A DNA stretch of 64,000 nt, taken from positions 23,374,001 to 23,438,000 of the forward strand of contig OY292278.1 in NCBI GenBank assembly GCA_958496175.1, given 5' to 3'. Below, piece by piece: positions 46,030 to 58,110 of this stretch. Numbering within the stretch: the stretch's first letter is position 1; every line of letters starts with the position of its first letter. Under the pieces are notes generated by a model. The model saw only the letters and a program-made list of their open reading frames with translations. It had not been told where the DNA came from and ran no database searches. The position numbers were made by a program, and so were the translations under genes. The DNA is from Sisyra terminalis (Eukaryota > Arthropoda > Insecta > Neuroptera > Sisyridae).

Positions 46030-48075
46030 AATCTTCATTTAGAAATAATGTATATACAATTTTGTATAAAATTTCGTCCCTTCAACGAAATAAATGTTAG
46101 TTATAAAAGACTTAAATTATTCTGACGTTTTATTTTGCTGTAAATTTTAATTATCTGTGTTCTTTAACTATTTTACTTTCGCTTCTTTCGTCACAAAAAT
46201 TCGCACCTCTTTCTTGGTAATTTTTTGGATTCCGAAATGTTAACAATAAAAGGTTTCATAGATGAGTGAGAAAGAAGATTTTTGCAATACTTACCACCAG
46301 ATCTCATTACCAGCCATTTTCCAGAATACGAGTCCCGAAATGATCTCATCTGGGATGATTTTTTCCCTGAAAACCGTTTCCTAAACTTTCTTCGAAATTC
46401 CAAAACCTTTATGGTGAATTTTCACTTAGGTATTTGAAACAAATAAAGGATTTAAATTATAAAACGAAAGAATGTATCCAAACATGTACCATAATGGCTG
46501 AAGACAGAGTTCGAATGATGTGCTACGTATTTTGAATAAACCCAGCGAATTTAAATTGTACAAAACTTACGTTTGTAAGCCAAGGATTATGAATATCATA
46601 AAATTCGGGCAAGTCTTGAGAATCATTTAGGATTAAAATTCAAAAAATTTGTGATTTGTAGAAAAATTAATTTGTTTAATCAAATTTGGATAAATTAGCA
46701 GCATTCATGAAATTTACTTGTTTAGTTGCAGTTTGGTCTGGTAAATGTATGAAATCAATTTTCGTAATACAGTATTACCATCTTCAATTTTTAAAAATAT
46801 AAAATTTTATGAATAATTGCAACAATTGTTAAACTTAATGGTTTTTATCAAATTAAGTCTAATGTACCCAGAATTGATAGGTGCGAGGGTTTCATTTAAT
46901 AAAAATAAATCCGCGAGAAGGTTATTATTAAAATTCTAACTGTTTAAAAATGATCTCTATTCAAAATGGGGACGAAAAAAGAGTAAATTGAAGCATTTTT
47001 TTTTTCATCTTTATATGTTAAAATTTTTTTTTCGTAAACATAAGTTTTTCTTTAGTTGATTTCAACCAAAACTCTATATAAGTACACCACAGCTATAAGT
47101 AGATGCAATACTAAGCCAAAATACGAAACTAGAGCTTTCTATGATTTATCTTTTTTGAGGTACACGCGTTACTCACGCCTTCACTCATAGATTCAGGAAT
47201 GGTCAAATAAATATTTGTATCAAAATTTTATGGTAGAAAACTGTCGCAATTACTACACTTCTTTTAGTCACAAAACAAGGAAGTTATGTGCATTATATAT
47301 TACTTTATATTTAATTATATTTAACTATCTCAAAAGGTTTTAAGTATTTAATAAAAAAGCAAAACATATTTATAAACCAACACTATATTACTTAAATGTA
47401 TTTAGCGAAAAGTTTTAATGTTATCAAAAATTTGCAACGACTTCTTTTCACGAGAAGATTGTTAAATTACAGTGTCAAAAGAAAGATATTGTAATTGTTT
47501 TCTCACATCGGAGGCCACAGCCATTTGTGGTGTGATCAGTGTGCCATTAAAACAATGAGTACCTCCTCGAGAGTATAATTATGCATTTATAATTTTTCCC
47601 AGCGCGCGAATAAATTTTTAAAGAAAAGGCAAAGAAACGGGCGCCGCGACGAAAACGCCAAACCGAGCACCAATGATGGTGGAAGTGCCGAGCACAAATA
47701 ACGGACCACCCTGACTTTTGCTTTTTGCACTAAGAAATTATCTTTATCTTTCTATTCTACAGTCTACACAAAAATAATTGCAGAACAAAAAAAAAGGAAC
47801 AAATTGATATAATAATTACTATTAAGATATACTAATGGAATGCCAGTTTTTTCACATCTGGGTAGTGACATTTATCTTTCAGGTCAAATTTTATCCCGAG
47901 AATATTGAAAATTTGCGTATTTTCACTTAAGAATATGTATAGTATTAACTAAGAGATATTTTTTTTTCTAATAAATATCTCCCCATCTTAAGAATAAAGT
48001 CTAGCTATCCATGAGTGGAAATGCCGATCCTTAGTGGATCAAAGCTGTTGAATATTTGATATCAGATCTCAACTT
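46030..48075. other. Intronic sequence with a CG-richer patch at 47500-47710
   Basis: At 47500-47710 the sequence is clearly less AT-rich (cagcgcgcgaataaa, cgggcgccgcgacgaaaac) with no repeat features. It is a candidate cis-regulatory island. The rest is AT-rich with nothing recognised. Confidence 0.35.
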
Positions 48076-48402
48076 TTATATTTTTTTAAATAAGAAGACA
48101 ATTCAGGTTGTTTAAGATCTTTTTGTTTTTTTTTTTTATTTTTTATTTAATATTTTATTATTTCAAAAAGCAACGTTTCGTTACGTAATCGTAACTTCCT
48201 CAGGCTTCTTGATTTACAAAATTAAATATCCTTTAAAAAAAAGCAATATTTAATTTTGTAAATCAAGAAGCCTAAGGAAGTTACGATTACGTAACGAAAC
48301 GTTGCTTTTTAAAATAATAAAATATTAAATAAAAAATTAAAAAAAAGCAAAAAGATCTTAAACAACCTGAATTTTTTTCTTATTTAAAAAAAATTAATAT
48401 AA
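48076..48402. repeat. Near-perfect 155-bp-arm hairpin
   Basis: The left arm 48076-48230 is mirrored by 48245-48402. The core caacgtttcgttacgtaatc on the left and gattacgtaacgaaacgttg on the right match exactly. The loop is about 14 bases. It looks like a foldback MITE. The A/T-rich edges hide any TSD. Confidence 0.9.
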
Positions 48403-48713
48403 GTTATTGAAAAGTGCAACATATTCTTATAAATTTCTTCACCTTTTGCTTATAAAGTATAATTCAAGTTTTTTGTTATTCCAAGCTATGATAACTCAGT
48501 AAAGTAGTACAGAAAGTTTTTTCCATTACTAAAGTAGAATTTTTCCCACTAAATTCAAATATATAGAAAACCACCGTGTAATAGACTATAAGTTTAAAGA
48601 GGTACTAAAAAAGAAATTAAAATATTAAAGTGATAAATAAATTGAAATAAAAGGTAGGTAAAGAGAGTTCAAAAAAACAAAATAAATGAACAGATTGTCT
48701 GAAAAGTGAATAG

Positions 48714-48802
48714 TCATGGAACTTTTTAACGACTCTAGGGTTAATAAAAATCCGTTGTAGTATTGGAGTGGCCACCTTGACTCCTCGACCACCAGTAGGT
48801 TA
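48714..48802 (-). mobile_element. tRNA-derived SINE, copy 9, internally deleted
   Basis: The segment aacgactctagggttaataa is followed directly by tccgttgtagtattggagtg, gccaccttgactcctcgacc and accagtagg. The B-box and upstream body are missing, so the two ends of the family are joined by an internal deletion of about 55 bases. Confidence 0.8.
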
Positions 48803-48804
48803 TA

Positions 48805-48900
48805 TAGGTAATTTTATATGTGACCCGCGGAGGTATGATGCATTTCCCAGTGGCCCGCAATATCATTTGAGTTGGCAACCCCTGACCTACTAAAATAGTA
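48805..48900. mobile_element. Decayed hAT-type repeat end
   Basis: The inverse reads caggggttgccaactcaaat followed by attgcgggccactggg, a common form of hAT MITE end in animal genomes. No other end was found. Confidence 0.4.
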
Positions 48901-49167
48901 TGCCTCAATGGATTTCTCTTACATAACATCTGTGAATAACTATGTAAATCTTTTACCATTAATTTTGAACTATGCCCCAAACATTCAATATTCACAGAAT
49001 AGACCTAATGTACTTGATCAAAAAATTCTTAACTAATATCTAAACATAAAATAGCAATTAATGTTTAACTTTACTTGATAAAATTTAAGAAATATTCATT
49101 GAAAAATGCAAAAAAAAGTTAAATTGAAGATGTCTAACACAAACTTCTGTTGGCCTAGCATTCAAAC

Positions 49168-49530
49168 CTCTGCAGAAGAAAAGCCCTGGAAAAAAACTAA
49201 TTAATTATGGGGGAGGTGATATTGCCGTACCCACTATAATCGTCCAAAGTTATTTTATTGGATTTCTATTTATTTGAATCTTTACTACATTTACTAAGTG
49301 GTAAAAGAATTGAATGCTCAAGTGATGTTCAAAATGTATTTTTTTGATATTTTCTTTGCTAATTAATTGATTTTTGCTAATATGGCATTAAAAATTTGCA
49401 CACTAGATGTCAAAACGTGGGTACTTTTGAGGTTGATTATATCATTGATTTAAAACCAAAAGTTGTAACAAAATTTCGGGTTTTAATTGTATATTAAAAA
49501 AAGACAATACTTTCCGGTCCCTCTAATATG
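49168..49530 (+). repeat. ~370-bp dispersed repeat, copy 2
   Basis: It matches 24636-25005 in direct orientation with many small differences. Copy 1 lies in a hAT and this one in plain intron, so the unit is itself mobile or was spread by transposition. Just after its end, ctatagaatcttatat is the inverse of a stretch before copy 1, a possible TIR. Confidence 0.75.
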
Positions 49531-49534
49531 GTCT

Positions 49535-50220
49535 ATAGAATCTTATATTTAAAAATAATTTTCTTTACACATCCATTTCTTCAAGTCTTATGAAATTAGC
49601 GGAAAAGCGTTAGCTTATTTCATAACTAAAAACAAATTATGAACTTTTAATTTGCTAGCATCGATACTTAAAATTATAATAGTATTTTTGATTTTTCTTA
49701 AGGTATATCAAATTTCCATTATTTCCATTTTGATTTTTGTCAATGTTAATAATAGAAATATTTAAGAATGATTGGTTATTGAAGTTCTTTTAGTATGTAA
49801 AAAAGCTGAACTAAAAATCAGTTCTGCTCTATTTTTTACATGATTGACGCACATTAGGTGTAACGGATGATCTATCTTAGGATTTCTGAAGGACTTTGAT
49901 TTTTTTATGAATTTTTTCGGGCGAACCTATTGGACTTCAGTTTTATCATTAAATTGTCATTACCATCAACAAGCTGATTTAAAATTAAAAAGCATAAACC
50001 ACAAAATTGAAATTTCGGCCACTTTTCTTTCAAAAACAAATGAAGAATACGGAAAGAGATTAGGTAACGGTCCCCTTTTTTGCTGTTCGTTTGTTTTTTT
50101 GGTATATTTTGTTTTGATTGTTGATTATATTTGGAAATGTGGCGCCACATCTATGTGGAAATTCGTTAAAATGTAACAAATAGAAAAAAAATTAAAGATG
50201 AAACATAACGCAATTTTGTG
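49535..50220. other. No recognisable gene, intronic
   Basis: AT-rich, with short open frames on both strands at 49905-50176 that look like chance. Confidence 0.35.
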
Positions 50221-50510
50221 AATCGAAATCGGTGCTCTTTTCGCCGTGACGGGCGACAGGTAAAAGTGGCGGCCAATCGTCCGTCTCGAAACGGACAATT
50301 TTAGACGTGTCCTATTTATGTAAATTGGGCACCCCAGCGGTGCCAAGCACACCACATCATCAACATCATCGTCATCATCACCATTTCCTCCTCCAACATC
50401 AAATTATGTAAAGTGCGAAAAAAATTTTCGACTAACTTATTTCCCGACTCGTATTTTTCTGAAGATTTAGTAGTGTTCCCTGGTGGTGAAATTCGTTTGT
50501 CTTTCATTTA
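50221..50510. promoter_or_regulatory. CG-richer intronic island
   Basis: About 290 bases with CG-rich words (cgccgtgacgggcgacag, cgtccgtctcgaaacgg) and catcatcaacatcatcgtca, between AT-rich flanks. No transposon ends or coding features. A candidate enhancer of the host gene by composition and position only. Confidence 0.3.
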
Positions 50511-50549
50511 CTTGATCCTAGCTTAATCCTTAATCCTTATCTTTATAAT

Positions 50550-52203
50550 ATTATATACGCGAAAGTTTGTAAGAATAGATGGATGTGTGGATCTTTGTTC
50601 CTCTTTCAGGCAAAAACTACTGAAAGGATTTTAATAAAAATTTTCAATAATATACCATATACATCAGAATAACCTATAGGCTATACTTTTGAGAACGATT
50701 TGAAAACTAATTACTGTTATTGAAAATAAGTAAAATATTCGAATTTATTTCCACGCTTTCCACCTATTTCTAACAATTTTTTATGTACAAAGTTCAAATT
50801 TGCGAAATAGAATAGCTTTTTAGTCATGAAATATATTTTTAAATACTAGTGCACGTTTGTGTCGATGAAATTTGGAAAATGTTTTCCTTATACGATGCAG
50901 ATATAAATTAAGAAAGGGTTTTTGATAATTCCTCCCCTAAAAGAGTGAAAAATGGTGGCAATGTTTGTACGGCTTAACGTCTAATAAACAATCGAAATTT
51001 CAAATTTCATAATCAAAGTACCATTATAGATGAAACGTTTTACCCCTTAAATTAAAACAAAGTTGGTTTTTATTATTAGAAACAAAAACTTTGGGTCTGC
51101 TTACAAATTTATACTCTGATAGATATATCAGATATATAGATATATAGATATATAGATATATAGATATATAGATATATAGATATATAGATATATAGATATA
51201 TAGATATATGAAAAAGGATAAATTAAATTTATAAGTGAGCATTATGTTTTTCGGCTTTCACATATTGTAAATCTGAAAATTCAAAAACTACACAAATAAA
51301 TACATTAATGAACGAGTACCCCTTGAAATTCGCTGAACTAAAGGAAAATACTTACGGGCAATTTTGTAAACTAAAGTTAGTGGCTCCTATCGACAGAGAA
51401 AGAATGGATATTTAAAGAGGGGGAAAGATTTGAATGTTAAATATACGGTAAGTCATTATGAAATTAAAAGAAATTTAAAATGCTCCTCCAGAACAAATAA
51501 CATGTGCCAAATCGTGTATGGTAAACTCGAGACTATCCAATATGGTTTAGTTGTATAGTTGAAATTTAGATATTTTAATAATCAGTGTATAGTTACACAA
51601 TGCTAATACTTAATTATGGAAGATCTGGGTTTCGTGCAATTGTACAAATTTCAATTTCACGTTAATGTTGTACATTGCAGGAGAGTAATAGTTTTGGGAA
51701 AAAGGTTCATTCAGGAATCGAGACAGTTAGATGGAATTCATACTTATATTCAAAAATCTGGACCCTTAGCTTCTGTTATTTTGACTCGAGTATTTTGATA
51801 TCTTTTTACTGTTTTAAATCATAATTAGGCCGACTTTATTGAACTTGACGATATTTTTAATTTATGTATAGATGCTGATTGATTTATGAATTATTTGGCT
51901 CACGGTACCTACCGTAGTATACGTAGTGTACCGTAGTATATGCAATAGACATATTCTTCTTAGATATTTGTAAATATTTTTTGAAAATTAATTAATCTTT
52001 ACATACAACTATTTTATTTTAAGCTACAGTTTATTAAATGTGTCTTTTTAAAGTCGACAAAATAGTATTTTTATGTAAGATTATGTTTTTCGCAAAAGAA
52101 ATAAGAAAAATAAAAATTTTCATATACCACTATAAATAACAAATCTAAAAAGAAAATATAATCTACACCTACGTTGCGCAGACGAAGTCGCGGGGATCAG
52201 CTA
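50550..52203 (+). mobile_element. Possible Helentron-like or RTE-like non-autonomous element
   Basis: The left part (tacgcgaaagtttgtaagaa, then tcaggcaaaaactactgaaa and ggattttaataaaaat) and the right end (gcgcagacgaagtcgcgggg, atcagctagt) match, from memory, the two ends of a repeat type common in insect genomes. The middle holds an 8-bp microsatellite (51131-51209), and an internal microsatellite is usual in Helentron/DINE-type elements. No TIR or TSD is present. The boundaries are soft and the superfamily is uncertain. Confidence 0.45.
51131..51209. repeat. (GATATATA)n microsatellite
   Basis: About ten 8-bp units in tandem without interruption. It creates a meaningless Tyr/Ile/Ser open frame on the minus strand. 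Confidence 0.97.
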
Positions 52204-52204
52204 G

Positions 52205-53743
52205 TATTTATAAAAAAAAAATGGTGCAAAAATGAATGATAGTTTCAAATTTCGCAGGTTTAAAAGATATGATATGTGATATGTTCCAAGTTCACGAACT
52301 GTGGAAATGTATACAATTATGTCAAGGACCCAAGCAAGTCCAAAGCATAATGCCAATTGGCTCACTTTATCCGATTGCGATTGTCTCTTGTTTTGATTGT
52401 TGTGTTTTTTGTTTGTTTTGTTTTTTATTTTAATTTTCATAATATGGTAGTGGCAAGATTCCTTGATGCTTCTGGTATTATTCTTGTACCAAAAATGGTT
52501 AGTGTTGCGTATATCAACACAGTAGTAAGAAGGACCACAATATGATGATATATGTGGTGGTATGTATGAAGCGAATGCCTACAGGCATCAGTTCTAAAAG
52601 AGAAAGATTATGTTTTTGCCATAGTAAAAACAAGAATTTAAATAAAATATCTGGTTCGACCATATAAACTCATTTTCATAGATCTATACAATTCAGCTAT
52701 CTTCTTTACTGTTTCCCAGGTACTTGCCAAAAACCTCAAAAGCTGGCTAACATAATCAAGCTTCATCAAGCTTTGGCGTTTTCTGTCGAAATTTCTCATA
52801 CATTTTGTTGGCTTATGGCTGAAGAGGTGAAGAGCAGTGTTGAGGGTTGGTGAGGTAAGCAACTGCAAGTTGCATATGGAGTGACGAACGGACAGCCACT
52901 ATCCAATTTAAGCCAGACCTACATATAGGGCATTAAAGAATGTAGTCTTAATAGAAGCGCGACAAGTTAATACAAAACGAACAACGCGCCAAACGATACA
53001 AATTCTGCTGATGATGGCAAAGAGACGAGAAGACAATGCCGATCGATCGATCGATCGATCCAAATCGAGTTCATCATCAGCCTCATCATTGCCAGTATCA
53101 TTATCATTATCGACAATTTTTGAGGTTTTTCAACCACCACAACATCGCATAGACTTTAATCGTTTCGATTTGAACTAATTTCTTGGCAATTTAATTTCTG
53201 CCAGAGCTTATAGAATAATCATGATAATACCAAGAGTATGCTAATTCAAAAACCTGATTGAACCTTGCAGATTAATATATAAAGCCCAAACAGCATCTGC
53301 AATGGTAAATTCAATTTTCCTTTACTATTTGTAAAAGTTCTTACATCCATTATTATTGTCTTACACTTTATGGCTAAAAGATCGCATAGTTGAGGAAGCT
53401 TCAAAAAGAGACCATAAAACAAAGGGTATCATAAATTAATTTGTAAAAACGATGAATTTAAGTTATACATTAACCAATAATGAACATTTAAACAATATAG
53501 TCACATCATTTAGTAATGTTTTATGAAAATGTTATGACAGCACTGGGACAAAACAGAACAAACATCTAATATCAGTTCAGTAGAATTAACTTGTATACCT
53601 ACTTACCGATTTACATAAGCATATTCTAAATGCATTTTTCTTAACTTTGGAAGCTTGGAACTACACGAAATGCATATTACAAGTGTTAGATGTTATCTTT
53701 GGTTATATTTTGTCTGGCCATGCATTTGGCAGATGAGTTCTTT
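52205..53743. other. Intronic sequence with a (GATC)n tract
   Basis: A run of gatcgatcgatcgatc occupies 53041-53060 within a CG-richer patch at 52960-53170 that also has catcatcag and cattatcatt words. Short open frames at 52236-52545 are not recognisable. Confidence 0.4.
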
Positions 53744-53751
53744 CTATAAAT

Positions 53752-54187
53752 CAGTGGTTCCCAACCGATTTCGGACCATGCCCTACCTAGACATTTCTTA
53801 ATGCCTCCCTTGTGATATTTAACTTTTGTTATGCAAAATTTTACGGTTATTCACCTGAAGGAAGCTTAAAAGACCATTAAATTGGTATATAAACAAGGTT
53901 CTAAACAATAAGTCATTCATGGAAGAAAAAAATAAAAATTTATATTATAGATTATAGATTAAATAAAATTTCCAAATTTATTATAGAGAACTGAAATGCA
54001 AAAATAGCAAATATTTGAATGAAACAGTCTGAAATGAATGAAAAACAATTTACTGTTAATAACTTATTCTCGAATTACCCCATAGTTTTTGGTATAGTCA
54101 GTCGAAGGGTGTATATCATGCCCATGACCCACCAAAATATCGCTATACATCACCGGTGGGGCCTGCGCCCCACGTTGAGAATAACGG
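53752..54187. mobile_element. hAT MITE with CAGTGGTTCCCAAC end
   Basis: The ends are CAGTGGTTCCCAACC and, inverted, CCGTTATTCTCAACG. It is flanked by ctataaat (53744-53751) and ctatagat (54188-54195), 7 of 8 alike. The right part has caccggtggggcctgcgccc, typical of this end type. No coding capacity. Confidence 0.8.
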
Positions 54188-54299
54188 CTATAGATGCATT
54201 TTCATACATTGCATTTTCAAAAAACAAATATTCTTGTTACCAGCGAAGAAAGACTTATAAAGAAATTCAATTTTGTGATAAAAATGTGGACAAAGTTTG

Positions 54300-54819
54300 A
54301 ACTAATATGTCGGTAAATCCTAGAGCAGGGTAGGCAAACTTAGTATTGGTATGATCGATAATAAGTTTTCTTATTTACATGTGATCAACTTCCAAAAATG
54401 GGTTGAATTTGATAAAAATACATATTTAAGGGGTTACATGGGTTTAATTGGGGAAAAATGGTCAGTTTTCAACACATTTTTTTCCGTATAAAATAAAATA
54501 TTTTTTTTTATTTGTTTACTGTCTTAAACGCTGATTTGACCAAGAATTTCTGAATTTTTCGAGGAAACATAGTTAAAACTCCGCCATTGTGACATCATTT
54601 CCGGTGGCCCTTCGTAAAAAAGGTGCATTCGCGTTGACAGCAGAACTCATGACAGGATCATCCATGAAAATAAGGAAAAAAGAAGTGCAAAAAATACGTG
54701 TTTTAGTTAAGACTATTAAGACCATATTCTAGAACTCGGACGAAGGGAAAAGATGAGTAAAATGGATTTTTGGTAAAAAATTTTACAAAAAAAAGCAAAT
54801 TCGGTGTAATTTGCTCTAA
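54300..54819. other. No recognisable gene, intronic
   Basis: It begins with cagggtaggcaaacttag (54326), which looks like a lone hAT-type end. A CG-richer patch at 54590-54660 has no identity. Confidence 0.35.
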
Positions 54820-55860
54820 AAACAGTTGACAAATGGTAAACACTGGCAATTGATGGAATGAAATCAAAATTACTGTTGAAACCATAGCAAAAATCATTTA
54901 GTTCAAATTTTAATCAATAGTGGTATTTCACTCACACCTATGTGTTTACAATATCTATCTAACTTTGCAGAAATATATGCATACATATTACTTACGTTTG
55001 TCTATTATTATTATAATGGCAATTAAAATTCATTTAAAAGAAAGATATTTTTTGTGGAATTATTCAGTGTAATATTTAAAATAAGGTAATAAAAGTCGAT
55101 TAATACATTATATTACATTATATTTTTCTATATTTGAATTAAAAATCAGTTTCAATACATAGATATAAATGGGTTAATAAAATATACAATCACTATTGCA
55201 TTAATATAATTTTTTAGACAACGCTATTTAGAATTATTTATACATATCTATACATGATATTAAATGGCAACAATCTACTTCTATAAGGTAAATGTTTTCG
55301 ATTAGTATTTTTCGAACATGTGCCCATTCTGTTAATTCGGTTAAACGGTTAATTCATATAATATGTAATATACATTTTGTATAAGAAATCAAATGTGTAA
55401 ACATATAGTATCTATGTATTAATAGCCAATCTAATCTTTTATTTGAAACCCAGTTACATTCCGTAAAATATTAACAGTCCTACACTGATACAACTGACAA
55501 AGGGCTAAAATTAGCAATTGAATGAAATCGAAATGATAGTTGAAACTAATGACATGGAAGTTCAAATTTGAGCCAGTAATTATTATATTTGTGTTCCACT
55601 TACATGGATGTATTTGAAACTTTATATTCTTAGCCCTTGTTTTTGCTGCAACACATACGTTTTCTTATTATGTATTTTGATATTAAAAGTAATTTGTGTT
55701 TAAAATTGTATCGTATTTTAGGAATCACAAATCTTATAACTAGTGTGCTAGTTTAGGCACTACCGGAAGAGACTACAGCAGTGGATTAAAAACCTATTTT
55801 TAGCTATACCAAAGAAGTATAACTTCTCACGTGCGTGCATACATACACACACTGTTTTTT
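54820..55860 (-). repeat. Dispersed ~1-kb repeat, copy B (inverse of 14100-15140)
   Basis: Landmarks appear in reverse-complement order to copy A: gaagagactacagcagtgga at about 55767 mirrors tccactgccgtagcctcttc at 14178, and ttaattcggttaaacggtta at about 55335 mirrors taaccgtttaaccgaattaa at 14609. Divergence is modest and spread evenly. Together with copy A it forms an inverted pair about 40 kb apart. Confidence 0.85.
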
Positions 55861-55864
55861 TTTT

Positions 55865-57227
55865 TGAATTTTGAAGATTCCAAATTTTGGTTTATTGTTG
55901 CAGAAGACATAGTTGTCATGAACTGGAATTGTTGTATTGATAGTTGTATTGTAAAAGTTGCATTGATATTATGTGGCGGTTGTTGTTGGCGGTGATGGCA
56001 GAGGTAGAGATCTTGGGTCGTGAGAATTCTCGCGCGTATTATTGAATTTTTCGAGCGAAAATTCCGTCGTCCGGCGGAATTGTCGTCGTCATAGTCGCGA
56101 AAGAGTGTAACACGATCAAGCAGAACCAATTCAAATCGGCTATTGTACGCCGGCTGAGATTTGTTCAGAATGATTCAGATTCAGCCCACCCTGCACGTTC
56201 TATTTTCATTTGTCCTATTCTTGTGCAACAAACAAACAACCAGATGCAAAATAAATGCACATAAATGTGCATATAAAATGCACTTTATTTCTATTATACC
56301 ACATTATATGCACTTACATTCATTATTTTCAAATGAGAACAATTTCAACGAGAGTCCACAACGCGATAATTTTCCTTAAGTAATTTGACAATTTTTGTTC
56401 CTTTTTTTTTTGGTTTCTAAATTTAAATCGCGTCAATTTCGTGTTTCTTTGCGATTCGTTTACTTTGCTAAGTGCAACTTTTTCGCTTTATTTGCATCTA
56501 AAAATACGATTCAGACTTAGAACCAAGCCGCTACGTCTTAATGCACCAACGTTCGTTCTACCAACGAAGAATATTAAATTTACTTAAAACTGCAGGACTT
56601 AAAACATGAATTCAGGAAATTAAAGCTTAGGAAACTTCTAACTTAAAAAATCTCTCATGGTTTTCTATTGTAAAAGAAAAGAATATTACATTCATAATGA
56701 ATTAGATACCTGTTTCATGGAAAAGCTCAATAGGATTTACCTTACTCGTGCATCTTCTGACCCCCTTACATTCTTGAAATCTGATAATTTTTGTTATTAA
56801 TAACTCCAATAGCAAAATTTCTAGTCTACCAAAAAAAAAAATAATTGGAAACCATAGCTTTATAAGATTATAAGTCAATTATGCCTTTGGAAATTAGCAA
56901 CCCTGAAAAACAGTTTTTTCTACTTGGAAAAAAAAAACCCTTCCTGAGAAAGCTTCTATTGGTCGAACTGTCCATGTACATAGTACACGTATATTTTTTA
57001 CCGGAACTTAAAAGTCAAAACCATTTTAACATTGATTTTTAAAAATTAATTTATTCACATTTTTTTTCTTTTAATAAAGCCATAATAAGCAAACATAAAT
57101 CGCATCTATTATCACTGATTAAAAAAATCACTATAATTTTCGATATCAATAATCTTCAAAAGTTTAGCTGCATTTTATGCTTGTGTAGGATATTTATTTT
57201 TGAAGTTGATTCACAAGGTTTTCAAAT
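55865..57227. other. Intronic sequence with a CG-richer island at 55960-56160
   Basis: The island (for example gtcgtccggcggaattgtcg) is not part of any repeat I recognise and may be regulatory. A 100-codon minus-strand open frame across it (55827-56129) has no known domain. The remainder is AT-rich. Confidence 0.35.
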
Positions 57228-58110
57228 TTATGCCTATAAGTCCATTTTTTTAATCGATAAAGGTCATTATTAATACAAGGAGAATTTTTTTTTTATTAAT
57301 ACCTTGTATTTTGACAGAACAAAGTTTTTATTTTAATAAGCAAATGAGAGTCCGAAAACGATAAGAGTGCTTATGAATCTTCTGTGACGTCACAGTCCGC
57401 ATTAATACGCGTATTGAAACCAAAATATTAACCGCTAATTGAGCGATTACCATAGAAACAATAATAATTTACCTAATTTTTGATATTTTTCACAATGTTT
57501 TACCATGGAAAACATTTTTATACCCTAAAAATTACTATAATTTTTTTCTTATAAATAGCTTGTGAAAGCTTGGAGAGCTTGTGTTGACTGTAAATGGTTT
57601 AAATTATTAACTTAATTTATAAATAATTTAAACAAATTTTTCCTGTGCGTTTAAGTTTATTTGTCGTAGGAAAACATCCATGGGATTTTAAAGTTTCGTA
57701 TTGTGACTTTATTTTAAGGCCGCACCAATAGGGGCTCGTTTTCGGCATTTTGAATTTTTGAAAAAAATATTTCTAAAATTTTATCAAGTAAATTTTAAAA
57801 TAACAGCTACATTATGGTTTGGGGTTTAGAATCACTGCTTTAGGAAATTATACACATGATCTTGCATTTTTTGACTTTTTATAAAAACAGCTTAATAATC
57901 TGCCAAATACCAGTCACAGTCCATCAAATGGACTATGACGTCACAAAAGACCTATAAGTGAATCCGTCCTTTTTGAACTCTTATTTGCTCATTAATATTG
58001 AAACTTTATTTCAGTCAAAAAACGAATTTTTCAGAACTAAAAATTAGTTTTTCCTTACTTTAATAATGCCCTTTATCGATTAAAAAAAAATGCTTATGGT
58101 CTCTTATGTA
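57228..58110. mobile_element. ~880-bp element with ~190-bp diverged inverted ends
   Basis: Left landmarks are tttttttaatcgataaaggt, taagcaaatgagagtcc and ctgtgacgtcacagtcc. The right end mirrors them in inverse order: ctatgacgtcacaaaag, gaactcttatttgctcatta and ccctttatcgattaaaaa. No TSD was recovered and no transposase was seen in the centre. Confidence 0.7.

Noticed and set aside
51024..51242. Tyr/Ile/Ser repeat protein on the minus strand
   Set aside because: It is the translation of an 8-bp microsatellite.
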